Origin: Lachnospiraceae bacterium
Lineage (GTDB): Bacteria; Bacillota; Clostridia; Lachnospirales; Lachnospiraceae
Direction of reading: 5' to 3'
DNA length: 54,648 bases
Assembly: GCA_910575105.1 (NCBI GenBank)
Contig: CAJTDK010000023.1
Coordinates: forward strand, 1 to 54,648
Shown here: in pieces, positions 46,329 through 54,550 of the stretch
How positions within the stretch are numbered: the first letter of the stretch is position 1
How the letters are laid out: every line of letters begins with the position of its first letter
Notes under the pieces: model-generated
Seen by the model: the letters and a program-made list of their open reading frames with translations, nothing else
What the model was told of the DNA's origin: nothing
The model's database searches: none
Translations under genes and position numbers: made by a program

Positions 46329-46789
46329 TCCGCCCCGCCTCCCTTAATCCGCTCCCGCCAGTCTGAATAAATGCAAACGTAACGGCGGAAGGTTGCGTTT
46401 TTCTCCGCCTCGTAAACGGTGCAGGTATAATCTACTTTGCCTCCGCTCTTTACTGTCCGGATTGCTTCAAGTTCTGCCAAATGCTTTCTTACGCAGCGGG
46501 CGCTTAATTTCTGCTTGGTGCAATACTCGTTAAAGTCGCTTACCAGGATCCGGTACTCCCCGCTTACTGGCTCTTTCCCGGCGGTGATGTCTGTTAAAAA
46601 TTTCTCTGTATCAATGAGGAAAGCCTGTTTTGTAAGGGCCTTCCATTCTGCCATTTCGTCTATGCCTCCAATGTCAAGCCCGGCCTGTTTGAATATGTCC
46701 CATATAATGGGCATTCGTTCCTCTGGAACCGTAACGACAATCTTTGCTATCTGGATAGCCGTTTTAATATCAATGCTTTCTTTGTCCAT
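46325..46789 (-). CDS. Hypothetical early protein with winged-helix-like end
   Basis: This 154-residue protein has a helical N-terminus (IKTAIQIAKIVVTVPEERMPIIWDIFKQ). The C-terminal half (RILVSDFNEYCTKQKLSARCVRKHLAEL … YEAEKNATFRRYVCIY) looks like a winged-helix DNA-binding domain, similar to the C-terminal part of phage primases. It may bind DNA. The evidence is pattern only. Confidence 0.65.
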   Translation of the reverse strand: MDKESIDIKTAIQIAKIVVTVPEERMPIIWDIFKQAGLDIGGIDEMAEWKALTKQAFLIDTEKFLTDITAGKEPVSGEYRILVSDFNEYCTKQKLSARCVRKHLAELEAIRTVKSGGKVDYTCTVYEAEKNATFRRYVCIYSDWRERIKGGGAD

Positions 46790-46870
46790 GTGCTGCTCCT
46801 TTTTGCTCGTGAATGTTTATATAACTGCCGAAGCCGCCCCGCCCGCCAAAGCGTAAGCCGCCCGGTGTCC

Positions 46871-47059
46871 TCATACTGCCGCCCCTTCCATCTCCCTGGC
46901 AATCCGCGCCCCGGTTTCTACGCCGTCAATGTAGGCGGTAGCGACTGCCGTAAAAAGCGGCTGCTTTTCTTCCGGTACTCCCATCAGAACGTCAATAAGG
47001 CGCTTCGCGCTTCTGATCTGTTCTTCTGTGTAGCCCTCAACTCTTTTAACTGCTGCCAT
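46871..47059 (-). CDS. Small early protein
   Basis: This 62-residue protein (YTEEQIRSAKRLIDVLMGVPEEKQPLFTAVATAYIDGVETG) is helical and typical of small proteins directly after Cro in Clostridia phages. Function is unknown. It is followed after 82 nt by the 46325 gene; no convincing gene lies in that gap. Confidence 0.7.
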   Translation of the reverse strand: MAAVKRVEGYTEEQIRSAKRLIDVLMGVPEEKQPLFTAVATAYIDGVETGARIAREMEGAAV

Positions 47060-47074
47060 GTCCTTACCTCCTTC

Positions 47075-47284
47075 TTAAGAAATCAATGTTTCAATGGTTA
47101 CGCCCAACACCCGCGCCAACGGCTCCAAATGCTCCACCCTCAGAAGCCTCCTATTGTTCAGAATGTCTGTAAGCTGCTGGTCCGTCAGCCCTGCCTGTTC
47201 TGCTACAAAAGTCTGTTTAAGGCCCTTTGTGCGGATAAGGTGTCTAATGTTATCAATAGTCTTTTGCTGGTTTTTCGCGGCCAT
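47075..47284 (-). CDS. Cro-like HTH regulator
   Basis: This 69-residue protein is a single helix-turn-helix domain (TKGLKQTFVAEQAGLTDQQLTDILNNRRLLRVEHLEPLARVLGV). It is the first gene of the leftward early operon, divergent from the CI-like repressor, which fits a Cro role. The ATG at 47284 follows GGAAGGAGG. It probably binds the inverted repeats upstream. Confidence 0.88.
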   Translation of the reverse strand: MAAKNQQKTIDNIRHLIRTKGLKQTFVAEQAGLTDQQLTDILNNRRLLRVEHLEPLARVLGVTIETLIS

Positions 47285-47318
47285 CCGTTTCCTCCTTCCT
47301 TGTCAGTTAAGGGTTTTT

Positions 47319-47366
47319 ATAATTACTTACTTGTCAATGGTTTTTTATTGGCAAGTAAGTAATTAT
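47319..47366. promoter_or_regulatory. Operator candidate: 15-bp inverted repeat before cro
   Basis: ATAATTACTTACTTG (47319-47333) is perfectly inverted as CAAGTAAGTAATTAT (47352-47366), with an 18-bp spacer. A second pair, GTACCCT/AGGGTAC, is at 47370-47392. They lie between the leftward promoter and the cro start, in the usual place for repressor binding. Confidence 0.7.
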
Positions 47367-47412
47367 GTTGTACCCTTCTGTAAGGAGGGTACGTTTTATT
47401 GATTCTGCAATA

Positions 47413-47441
47413 ATCATATATTGCTTAGTCCATCTTGTCAA
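47413..47441 (-). promoter_or_regulatory. Leftward early promoter (PR-like)
   Basis: On the minus strand TTGACA (47441-47436) and TATGAT (47418-47413) are spaced by 17 bp. The -35 is a perfect match and the -10 differs at one position. It should drive cro and the early operon. Confidence 0.8.
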
Positions 47442-47470
47442 TAGCTTTTTGTTGATTTTGAAATATTTTA

Positions 47471-47499
47471 TTGACTTTGAAATATTTTCAATATATAAT
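47471..47499 (+). promoter_or_regulatory. Rightward repressor promoter
   Basis: TTGACT (47471-47476) and a perfect TATAAT (47494-47499) are spaced by 17 bp, directly upstream of the repressor gene. The direct repeat TTTGAAATATTTT flanks the -35 (around 47457 and 47476) and may be an operator. Confidence 0.85.
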
Positions 47500-47523
47500 C
47501 GTGGGGAAAGGAGGAAAATCTGA

Positions 47524-48015
47524 ATGAATACAAGGATTAAGAAGCTACGAAAAGCTCTGGATCTTACGCAACAGGTATTTGCTGAAAAAATAGGATTAAA
47601 GCAAAATTCTATTGCCCTTATTGAAAGCGGAAAAAGAAATATTTCCGATCAAGCTGTTCTTTCTATCTGTAGGGAATTTAATGTAAATGAGGAATGGCTT
47701 CGGACTGGCTCTGGAGAAATGTTTAGGGCTGCGCCCAGCTCTGCGCTGGATGCTCTGTCCAAAGAGTACGGCTTATCAAATGCCGCCTATGTTATGGTTG
47801 AAAAGTTTGTGAACCTCAAACCGGAAGCCCAGGAAACAATCTTTAATTATGTTCGGGAAGTTGCGGCGGCTTTTCAATCTGGGGAAATTTCCCCGGCGGC
47901 TCCTGCTGCTCCGCCCACTGATTTTTCAAAACTATCTGTAGACGAAAAAGTCGAACTTTACCGCCAGGAACTTGAAAAGGAAGAAAAAGCGGCGGAAAAG
48001 TCCGAAGTATCTTAG
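47524..48015 (+). CDS. CI-like HTH repressor
   Basis: This 163-residue protein has an N-terminal HTH (LRKALDLTQQVFAEKIGLKQNSIALIESGKRNISDQAVLSICREF). The rest is helical, with a Lys/Glu-rich end. It has no LexA-type peptidase domain, so induction must differ from RecA-driven self-cleavage. A strong promoter and GGAAAGGAGG lie just ahead. It is divergent from cro and should hold the prophage silent. Confidence 0.88.
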   Translation: MNTRIKKLRKALDLTQQVFAEKIGLKQNSIALIESGKRNISDQAVLSICREFNVNEEWLRTGSGEMFRAAPSSALDALSKEYGLSNAAYVMVEKFVNLKPEAQETIFNYVREVAAAFQSGEISPAAPAAPPTDFSKLSVDEKVELYRQELEKEEKAAEKSEVS

Positions 48016-48043
48016 TAAAACGTATAGAAAGGGGATTGCTTTT

Positions 48044-48492
48044 ATGAAATACTTAAAATTTTTCAATAAGTGGAAACTTGCGCTTGCCGCCTTGTTTGCT
48101 ATCAGCGCACCCTATAGTCTAATTACCCCCCCCCCCCAGAACAACCGTTCTATGAGTCGGTAATTGTTGCTATAGTATGCCTTTTAATTGCTGCGGCTCT
48201 GCTTCTTTCGGATATTTTATATATTAAAGCTCCGGCAGAGAAGCTCTGGAAACGCTGGGCTTTTGTTGAAGGTGAAAAAGCCCAGGCACGAAAAGAAAGG
48301 GCGGCTTATGGTGAATTAACGCCGACCTACATAGATACCGAATTAAAATATGGTTTATTTGCTGGTGCTACTGATGGGAAATACCGGGCAACGCTCCGTC
48401 GCTGCTCCTGCCCGGATTTTAAGAAAAGAAAAGTTCCTTGTAAGCATATGTATTATCTTGCTTCAAAATGCGGCGTAGAAAGTTTGAAATAA
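48044..48492 (+). pseudogene. Two-TM/SWIM zinc-finger protein gene, out of frame at a poly-C tract
   Basis: ATG 48044 follows AGAAAGGGGA. The frame encodes one membrane segment (KLALAALFAISAPYSLI), then reaches 12 C (48126-48137) and stops at 48163 after 39 residues. One more C (or two fewer) joins it to a frame open to TAA 48492: a second membrane segment (VIVAIVCLLIAAALLLSDIL), then a SWIM zinc finger (CSCPDFKKRKVPCKH). The full protein would be 149 residues. It lies in the lysogeny operon after the repressor. It could be phase-variable, broken or a sequencing error. Confidence 0.75.
48126..48137. repeat. Homopolymer of 12 C inside a coding sequence
   Basis: The tract separates the two halves of the SWIM/membrane gene by one frame. 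Tracts of this length mutate often by slipped-strand mispairing, giving ON/OFF switching. Confidence 0.8.
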
Positions 48493-48545
48493 AAAGGAAC
48501 CCCGCTCCCAGCCATTGGCGTGGCTTACGGGGACGGGGCGGCTTG

Positions 48546-48598
48546 TTGGCCATGTTATAAACATTCCGAGCAAATGTATTATAGCATGGTCCGGCCAA
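48546..48598. promoter_or_regulatory. Imperfect inverted repeat upstream of integrase
   Basis: TTGGCCATGTTATAAACATT (48546-48565) is inverted, with small gaps, at 48573-48598 (AATGT … TATAGCATGG … GGCCAA). A C/G-rich hairpin (CCCCG … CGGGG) lies just before, at ~48501-48540. The site may control integrase expression. Confidence 0.45.
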
Positions 48599-48654
48599 AA
48601 ACACAAGTACAAGGCGGGGCTATTTTTGCGCCCGTTTTTAAGGAGGTCTATGCT

Positions 48655-50148
48655 ATGAAACAAAAAGAATTAAACCATACTCCGGCGGCTTTCTCTCTGG
48701 ATAACGTCGCCGACCTGTATATCCGCGTGTCGACTACGGAGCAGGCCGAGGAAGGTTATAGCGTCGGGGAACAAGAGGCCCGGCTCCGCTCCTACTGCTC
48801 CGCTATGGGCTTTACTGTAAACGCGGTCCATATAGATCCGGGGTACTCCGGGGCTACGCTGGACCGGCCTGGTATCAATAAAGTTATAAAGGATGTCCGG
48901 GCCGGTTATGTGAAAAAGGTTATCGTCTGGAAGCTGGACCGGCTTTCCCGCTCTCAAAAAGACGTTCTTGTCCTGCTGGAGGATGTCTTTTTAGAAAATG
49001 GCTGTAACTTCGTTTCCCTTATGGAAAGTTTCGATACGGCTACGCCCTTCGGGCGGTGTATGGTCGGTATACTGGCGGCCTTCGCTCAAATGGAACGGGA
49101 AAATATAAAGCTCCGCACAATGATGGGGAAGCAAGCCGGGCTTAAGGAAGGCCGTTACTTCTCCGGACGCGCTCCTATCGGGTATCAATACCAAATGCAA
49201 CCAAACGGCAAACTTGCCCTTATTGTCGATCCGTATGCCTCTAAAGCTGTCCGGGATATGTTCCGGCTTTATGCCTCCGGGAAAAGCGAGAGCGCGGTCG
49301 CTGGGTATATACAAGAAAATTACGGGCTATTCCCTGGGCTTGACCGCCACTCCGCCGTCGGGCGGATAAGCCGTATTATGCGTAATCCGGTTTATATGGG
49401 AAAAGTAAGAATGAAAGAAGAATGTTACGAAGGGCGGCACGATCCCCTGGTGGCTCCCGATCTATGGCAATCTGTCAATGATCGCTTAAGCCAAAACCTG
49501 CAGGCGTTCAAACGCTCCTACGGCGAGTCAGACGGGCTGCTCTGCGGCCTTCTGTTCTGCGGGGACTGCGGCGCCCGGATGGCGATCCGCTCCTGGAAGA
49601 AAAAAAGCGGGGAAAAAGTCAAGAAATATATGTGTTATTCCGTAAGCCGCGCTACTCCGGCTATGATCCGCTCTGAAAACTGTAGCAACCGTAAAAAGCA
49701 TCTTACCCTGGCGGAACTTGACGCCCTGGTGCTGGAAGAAATTAAAAAGCTCGCCCTTGATCCGGCTGCCCTCGATCCTCTTATCGAAGAAAGCGCCGAA
49801 GAAGCCGCGCCCGACCTTCCGGTGTTCCAGGAGCGTATGGCAAATGTGGAAAAGCAACTTACGCGCCTTCTTAATCTGTATCAATCCGGAGTCATGGAAC
49901 TGGAAGAAATACAAGGCCGCCTTGCTGCTCTTAAGGAAGAACGGGAAGCGGTTCAGAAACGGCTGGACGAAGCCGAAAAGGCAAATACCGGGAAGCTGTC
50001 AAAAGAGGCAGCTATAGCCTCCCTCGCAAGCCTGGGGGCTGTTATAGAAAGCGGGGACAACGCTGCGCTTTATGACCTGGTGCATACCCTTATAGAAAAG
50101 GTCGTGTACCTCAACGGGGATATAACTATATACTGGGCTTTCTGCTGA
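48655..50148 (+). CDS. Large serine recombinase (phage integrase)
   Basis: This 497-residue enzyme inserts and excises the prophage. Residues ~20-160 form the resolvase catalytic domain with nucleophile Ser26 (LYIRVSTTEQ) and VIVWKLDRLSRS. The recombinase domain follows (RAPIGYQYQ), then a zinc ribbon (LFCGDCGARM … CYSV … CSNRKK) and a coiled coil (ERMANVEKQLTRLLNLY). The ATG at 48655 follows AGGAGG at 8 nt; the open frame upstream is not needed. It lies next to attR. No excisionase-like factor was recognised. Confidence 0.95.
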   Translation: MKQKELNHTPAAFSLDNVADLYIRVSTTEQAEEGYSVGEQEARLRSYCSAMGFTVNAVHIDPGYSGATLDRPGINKVIKDVRAGYVKKVIVWKLDRLSRSQKDVLVLLEDVFLENGCNFVSLMESFDTATPFGRCMVGILAAFAQMERENIKLRTMMGKQAGLKEGRYFSGRAPIGYQYQMQPNGKLALIVDPYASKAVRDMFRLYASGKSESAVAGYIQENYGLFPGLDRHSAVGRISRIMRNPVYMGKVRMKEECYEGRHDPLVAPDLWQSVNDRLSQNLQAFKRSYGESDGLLCGLLFCGDCGARMAIRSWKKKSGEKVKKYMCYSVSRATPAMIRSENCSNRKKHLTLAELDALVLEEIKKLALDPAALDPLIEESAEEAAPDLPVFQERMANVEKQLTRLLNLYQSGVMELEEIQGRLAALKEEREAVQKRLDEAEKANTGKLSKEAAIASLASLGAVIESGDNAALYDLVHTLIEKVVYLNGDITIYWAFC

Positions 50149-50171
50149 AAACAAGCGGCTATTGTTTTTTT

Positions 50172-50215
50172 ACTAACAAATAGCCGCTTACTTCTTGACC
50201 TCGGCGTAGGAAAGA
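50172..50215 (+). other. attR (serine-integrase attachment site, P-B' half)
   Basis: ACTAACAAATAG (50172-50183) lies 11 nt before the TT core (50195-50196). It is the exact inverted copy of the attL arm, also 11 nt from its core. The bacterial half begins GACCTCGGCG. The rejoined attB would read GGGCTTTGACCTCG on the plus strand and restores the helicase frame. Confidence 0.8.
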
Positions 50216-50993
50216 GCGGTGGCGTCCACATCCTCGGCGGAGCGGGCGGGGCTTTTGGAGGTCATGATCTGGCCGATAAATTTCTGCTTGTTTTCCACCA
50301 GCCCCCAGTTGTAAGCGTCGAATGTCCCTTTGGTGACATACTTGAACATTTTCACAGACGCATTCATGTTTCCCTGGCGCAGAGAACGGCCCGCCCGCTG
50401 CTCCAAATCGGCAGGACGCCAGGGGCAATCGAGATCGTGGGACGCGACAATGCGGTTCTGCACATTCGTGCCTGCGCCCATTTTTGCCGTGGAGCCGATT
50501 AAAACACGCACCTGCCCACGCCGCACCTTGGCGAACAGTTCCGCCTTTTGGGTTTCCGTGTTGGCGTCATGGATAAAAGCGATTTCCGCTTCGGGGATGC
50601 CCTTGGCAATCAGCTTTTCCTTGATGTCGTCATAGACGTTGAATGAGCCGTCGCCTTTGGGTGTGCTGAGGTCGCAAAACACTAACTGCGTCCCTAAAAT
50701 CTCTGTGCTGGCCTGCCATTCCTGCACGATGTTTTTCACGCAGGCATTGACCTTGCTGTCCGGGTCGTCGGGTAGGAGCGGGTTTTGCAGCCGCTGATCC
50801 AGCGCCAGCTTGCGCCCGTCCGAAGTGATGCGCAACATATTGTCGATATGGGGGTCAACCTGGCCTCCGCGCACACTTTCCGCACGCTCGCCAAGTTCCT
50901 CCACCATTTCTTTCTGGAACCCGCTGGGTTCGGTAGTGACGGTGATGTATTCTGCTTTTGGCACGGGGAGGTTGAGCATCTGCTCCGGCTACC
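50197..50993 (-). pseudogene. Upstream fragment of ICE helicase gene, cut at both ends
   Basis: The frame holds the C-terminal helicase lobe of a large ICE SNF2-like protein: MLNLPVPKAEYITVTTEPS, IAFIHDANTETQKAELFAKVRRGQVRVLIGST and DLDCPWRPADLEQRAGRSLRQGN (motif VI). It is joined to the left flank across the prophage. On its upstream side the frame is cut at ~50993 by a stop, exactly where a plus-strand recombinase remnant begins. The gene was thus already truncated, apart from the phage insertion. Confidence 0.82.
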
Positions 50994-51430
50994 GCCACTT
51001 AATCCATGACTGCACCATGCACCATATCCCCACGGCGAAGATTGAAGCCGCTATCCTTGCCGTTATCCAGCGCGTGAGCTGGTATGTGCGGCACAATGAA
51101 AAAGAGTTTGCCGAGCGTGTCCGGGAAGCGTCCGACCAGAACCAAGAGAAAACCGTCAAGGAATGTAAGCAGAAAATCAACAAGGCACAGAAGCGGCACA
51201 AAGAGCTGGACGGGCTTGTGAAAAAGCTGTATGAGGGCAACGCCACAGGCAAGATACCCGACAAGCATTTTACTCGGTTGCTAAATGAATATGACGAGGA
51301 ACAGACCGGGCTGGAAACGTCCATAGCGGAATGGCAAAGGCAGATTGAGAACTGGAACGCCGACAGGCTGAAAACAGACCAGTTTATCCAGCTTGTGAAA
51401 CGCTACACTGATTTCTCTGAATACACAGTG
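50994..51430 (+). pseudogene. C-terminal remnant of a transposon serine recombinase
   Basis: The plus-strand frame reads CTMHHIPTAKIEAAILAVIQRVSWYVRHNEKEFAERV, a coiled coil, and IPDKHFTRLLNEYDEEQTGLETSIAEWQ. This is the C-terminal part of Tn4451/Tn1549-type large serine recombinases. The catalytic domain is missing upstream and the frame breaks after RYTDFSEYT. It is a decayed remnant, most probably of the ICE's own or a nested transposon. Confidence 0.75.
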
Positions 51431-51469
51431 CCTTGCAGATGTTGCAGGAGGAAATGGAGGTGCTTTTGC

Positions 51470-51835
51470 ATGGACTACCGCCAGCACCGGGCGGCGTGTC
51501 GGCTTGTGCATGAGTGTTGCAACTACGATAACGGCAACTGTATTGCGCTGGACTATGGAGAGCCTTGTGTATGCGTCCAGAGTATCAGTTATTCGCTTCT
51601 CTGCCGCTGGTTCATTGCCGCCGTGCTTCCCCTTGACTGGAAGCTGGAAGCCGCTCTTTTGCACCGGGCAGAACTGAAACGCTGTACCGAGTGTGGCGGT
51701 CAGTTTCTCCCCAAATCGAACCGGGGGAAATACTGCCCGGATTGCGCCGGACGCATGAAAAGAGCCAGAGCCGCACAGCGCAAACGGAAACAGAGGGGGA
51801 AATGTCACGCTTTAGAAAATACAGAACCCCCGTAA
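51470..51835 (+). CDS. Cysteine-rich VLP protein of CTn/Tn1549-type elements
   Basis: This 121-residue protein starts MDYRQHRAACRLVHECCNYDNGNCIALDYGEPCVCVQSISYSLLCRWF, and ends with a zinc pair (CTECGGQFLPKSNRGKYCPDC). These are the marks of the Cys-rich VLP family present in Clostridia conjugative elements. The ATG at 51470 follows AATGGAGG. It may bind DNA or the relaxosome; its job is not known. Confidence 0.85.
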   Translation: MDYRQHRAACRLVHECCNYDNGNCIALDYGEPCVCVQSISYSLLCRWFIAAVLPLDWKLEAALLHRAELKRCTECGGQFLPKSNRGKYCPDCAGRMKRARAAQRKRKQRGKCHALENTEPP

Positions 51836-51908
51836 AACAAGGCTTTGCGACTACTGCTCAATGGGTATGTGATACTTTTATCCTTTACCCCCGGAAAAGC
51901 TGTTTTAA

Positions 51909-52685
51909 ATGCGTAACAGAAGCCACAGACAGGAGGTGAAAACCATAGCTGAATACATTACAGCCAACACTACAATGCCGCCCTTTTTCCCCTATCCCCG
52001 TTTTCTGCTGAAAATGGACTTGTCACAGACTGCAAAGCTGCTCTATGCGCTGCTCCTTGACCGTTCCACCCTCTCACAGAAAAACGGCTGGCAGGACAGC
52101 GAGGGCAGGACATACATTGTCTATCCCATTACGGAGATAGCGGAAATACTGGATAAAAGCACCATGACAATACAGAACTCCCTAAAAGAACTGGATATTG
52201 CCGGGCTTTTGGAGAGGGAACGCCGGGGATTTTCCGCGCCGAACCGCCTTTATGTGAAAGTGCCGGAAGTAGTAAAGGTTTCTTTAGATATGACACAAAG
52301 AAAACTTGATGTCAGTCCTACAGAAAACTGTACATCAGACACAAAGAAAACTTTACCTATGATACAAAGAAAACTTTACCCTAACCAACTAAATATAAAC
52401 AAACTAAAAGAGAGCCAACGAATGGGAGTGAGTGGAGAGCCGCCCGCGCCCTATGGCAAATACCAGAATGTTTTCCTCACTGAAAGCGAATATGCGGAGC
52501 TGAAGCAGGAATACCCGGACTGCCTTGAACGGCTTATCGAGGAAATGAGCCGGTATATTGCTTCCAGCGGGAATGATTATGTGAGCCATGCCGCCACGCT
52601 TTACAGGTGGGCGGACAGGGAGAAAAAGGAGAACCCGAAAAAGGGAATCCCCGATTATTCCTACAAGGAGGGCGAGAGCCTTTGA
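51909..52685 (+). CDS. Replication initiator-like protein (RepA_N type) of the ICE
   Basis: This protein has about 240-258 residues. It starts near AEYITANTTMPPFFPYPRFLLKMDLSQTAKLLYALLLDRSTLSQKNGW, then IVYPITEIAEILDKSTMTIQNSLKELDIAGLLERER, a winged-helix initiator pattern. AGGAGGTGA lies just before an ATA codon (about 51948) where the family usually has ATG; the in-frame ATG at 51909 lacks a good ribosome site. The start may be ATA or the upstream ATG. Confidence 0.85.
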   Translation: MRNRSHRQEVKTIAEYITANTTMPPFFPYPRFLLKMDLSQTAKLLYALLLDRSTLSQKNGWQDSEGRTYIVYPITEIAEILDKSTMTIQNSLKELDIAGLLERERRGFSAPNRLYVKVPEVVKVSLDMTQRKLDVSPTENCTSDTKKTLPMIQRKLYPNQLNINKLKESQRMGVSGEPPAPYGKYQNVFLTESEYAELKQEYPDCLERLIEEMSRYIASSGNDYVSHAATLYRWADREKKENPKKGIPDYSYKEGESL

Positions 52686-52748
52686 CGGCAGAGATATAAC
52701 GCCCCGTAAACAGGGCGTGAAAAAGACCATGAACAAGGAGGACAATTT

Positions 52749-53600
52749 ATGAGCGATTATGACAACGCTATTTTCCGGCTTGCCACGGCACAGGAAGCAG
52801 AGCCGGAGGACTACACGGGCGAGGACGGGCTTTTGTACTGCGGGAGCTGCCGCCAGCCCAAAGAAGCCTACTTCACCGAGGGAAAAGGGCTTTTCGGACG
52901 TGACCGCCACCCCAAAGAATGTGACTGCCAGCGCAAGCGGCGGGAAAAGCAGGAAGCCGCCGACCGGGAACGCAAGCACCGTGACACCGTGGAGGAATTA
53001 AAACGCCGGGGCTTTTCCAACACCGCCATGCGCCAGTGGACTTTTGAGAACGACAACGGCAAATGCCCCCAAATGGATAAGGCTTTATTCTATGCGGCGA
53101 ACTGGGAGGAAATGAAAGCGGAAAATATCGGCTATCTGCTATGGGGCAAGGTAGGCACAGGCAAGAGCTATTTTGCCGGGTGTATCGCCAACGCCCTCAT
53201 GGAGCGTGAGATTTCCGTGTGCATGACGAATTTTGCCCTTATCCTCAATGACCTTTCCGCCAGCTACAATGGCAGGAACGAATACATAGACCGCCTTTGC
53301 CGCTTCCCCCTGCTTATCCTTGACGATTTTGGCATGGAGCGCGGCACGGAATACGGGCTTGAACAGGTTTACAACGTAGTTGACAGCCGATACCGAAGCC
53401 GCAAGCCGTTGATTGTCACAACAAACCTCACGCTGGAGGAATTGCAGCACCCGGAGGACACCGCCCACGCCCGGATTTATGACCGTCTGCTTGAAATGTG
53501 CTGCCCGGTATTCTTCACCGGGGAGAATATCAGAAAATCCACGGCACAGGGGAAAATGGAACGGTTAAAAGGATTGATGAACGGAAAGGAGAGCCTATGA
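52749..53600 (+). CDS. DnaC/IstB-like ATPase of the ICE
   Basis: This 283-residue protein has an N-terminal zinc-finger-like part (CGSCRQPKEAYF … CDCQRKRREK) and an AAA+ ATPase: LLWGKVGTGKSYFAGCIANAL (Walker A) and PLLILDDFGMERGTEYGLEQVYNVVDSRYRSRKPLIVTTN (Walker B, sensor). It probably loads a helicase with the RepA-like protein encoded just upstream. AACAAGGAGG precedes the start. Confidence 0.92.
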   Translation: MSDYDNAIFRLATAQEAEPEDYTGEDGLLYCGSCRQPKEAYFTEGKGLFGRDRHPKECDCQRKRREKQEAADRERKHRDTVEELKRRGFSNTAMRQWTFENDNGKCPQMDKALFYAANWEEMKAENIGYLLWGKVGTGKSYFAGCIANALMEREISVCMTNFALILNDLSASYNGRNEYIDRLCRFPLLILDDFGMERGTEYGLEQVYNVVDSRYRSRKPLIVTTNLTLEELQHPEDTAHARIYDRLLEMCCPVFFTGENIRKSTAQGKMERLKGLMNGKESL

Positions 53601-53782
53601 ACAATGACACCAGCAAGACCAGCCGTACCGCCGCCCCTCTGGACGCGAAGCCCGACCTTGTGAAGCGGATAGGGAATACCACCTTTGACATACACATCCA
53701 TTTCAGCGAAACAAGCCGGGAAACCTTTACGAACAAGGTAGTGCGGCTTATTGAGAATGACAAGGACAGTGTAACCGATTGA
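53597..53782 (+). CDS. TnpW-like small transposon protein
   Basis: This 61-residue protein overlaps the DnaC-like stop by 4 nt (ATGA). It contains LVKRIGNTTFDIHIHFSETSRETFTNKVVRLIEND, the signature of the small TnpW family found in Clostridia elements. The role is not known. It is followed by the VirD4/TraG remnant. Confidence 0.85.
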   Translation: MNNDTSKTSRTAAPLDAKPDLVKRIGNTTFDIHIHFSETSRETFTNKVVRLIENDKDSVTD

Positions 53783-53818
53783 AAAAAAGATACATTTTTT
53801 CTTTTTCCCTATTGACTA

Positions 53819-54550
53819 ATGCCAAAAGGCACTGTCTTAATCGAGTGCGGGAAGCTCTTACAGCGGGGCGGCTATCGGATAAAAGTGCTGAACACAATCA
53901 ATTTCAAAAAGTCCATGCGCTACAATCCCTTTGCCTATCTGCGGAGCGAGAAAGACATTTTGAAGCTGGTAAATACCATAATCGCCAACACCAAAGGCGA
54001 CGGGGAGAAATCCGGGGAGGATTTTTGGGTAAAGTCGGAACGGCTTTTTTACTGCGCCCTTATCGGCTATATCCACTATGAAGCCCCGGAGGAAGAAAAG
54101 AATTTCACGACGCTGCTTGAAATGATAAACGCCAGCGAAGCCCGCGAGGACGACCCGGAATTTCAAAGCCCTGTTGACCTCATGTTTGAACGGCTGGAAG
54201 AAAAAGACCCGGAGCATTTCGCTGTCCGGCAGTACAAGAAATTCCTGCTGTCGGCGGGCAAGACGCGAAGCTCTATCCTCATTTCCTGCGGTGCGCGGCT
54301 TGCGCCCTTTGACATTCGGGAGCTGCGGGAGCTAATGGAAACGGACGAAATGGAGCTTGACACGCTGGGGGACAGAAAGACCGCCCTTTTCGTCATTATC
54401 AGCGACACCGACGACACCTTTAATTTCGTCGTGAGTATTCTCTACACCCAGCTATTCAACCTCTTGTGTGACAAGGCAGATGATGAATACGGCGGGCGGC
54501 TTCCCGTCCATGTACGGTGCTTGCTTGATGAATTTGCCGTGCGCTCGTAA
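53819..54550 (+). pseudogene. VirD4/TraG coupling protein, internal fragment
   Basis: The frame holds the middle of a VirD4-type coupling ATPase: PKGTVLIECGKLLQRGGYRIKVLNTINFKKSMRYNPFAYLRSEKDIL, KSEDFWVKSERLFY-type sequence and LVHVRCLLDEFA (Walker B). The N-terminal membrane part and Walker A are missing: the sequence upstream is TnpW. It ends abruptly after DEFA with VRS-stop. The fragment cannot drive conjugation. A GCGGAAC/GTTCCGC hairpin follows at ~54550-54570. Confidence 0.82.

Larger units (their letters stand above)
109..50196. mobile_element. Complete prophage, myovirus type with P2-like tail module
   Basis: The element is bounded by a TT dinucleotide at 109-110 and 50195-50196. 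The bacterial sequence outside the two ends rejoins into one open helicase reading frame (…YAEV-K-ALATG…) when the phage is removed. Inside lie all modules of a temperate phage: serine integrase, repressor, replication, packaging, capsid, contractile tail and lysis. Late genes are on the minus strand and lysogeny genes on the plus strand. No essential structural gene is visibly broken, so the phage could be active; the split helicase and the homopolymer-interrupted lysogeny gene are the only obvious interruptions. Confidence 0.93.

Noticed and set aside
46770-46874. A 34-residue minus-strand frame between two early genes
   Set aside because: It is Gly/Arg-rich without a pattern, and it overlaps the real start of the 46325 gene.
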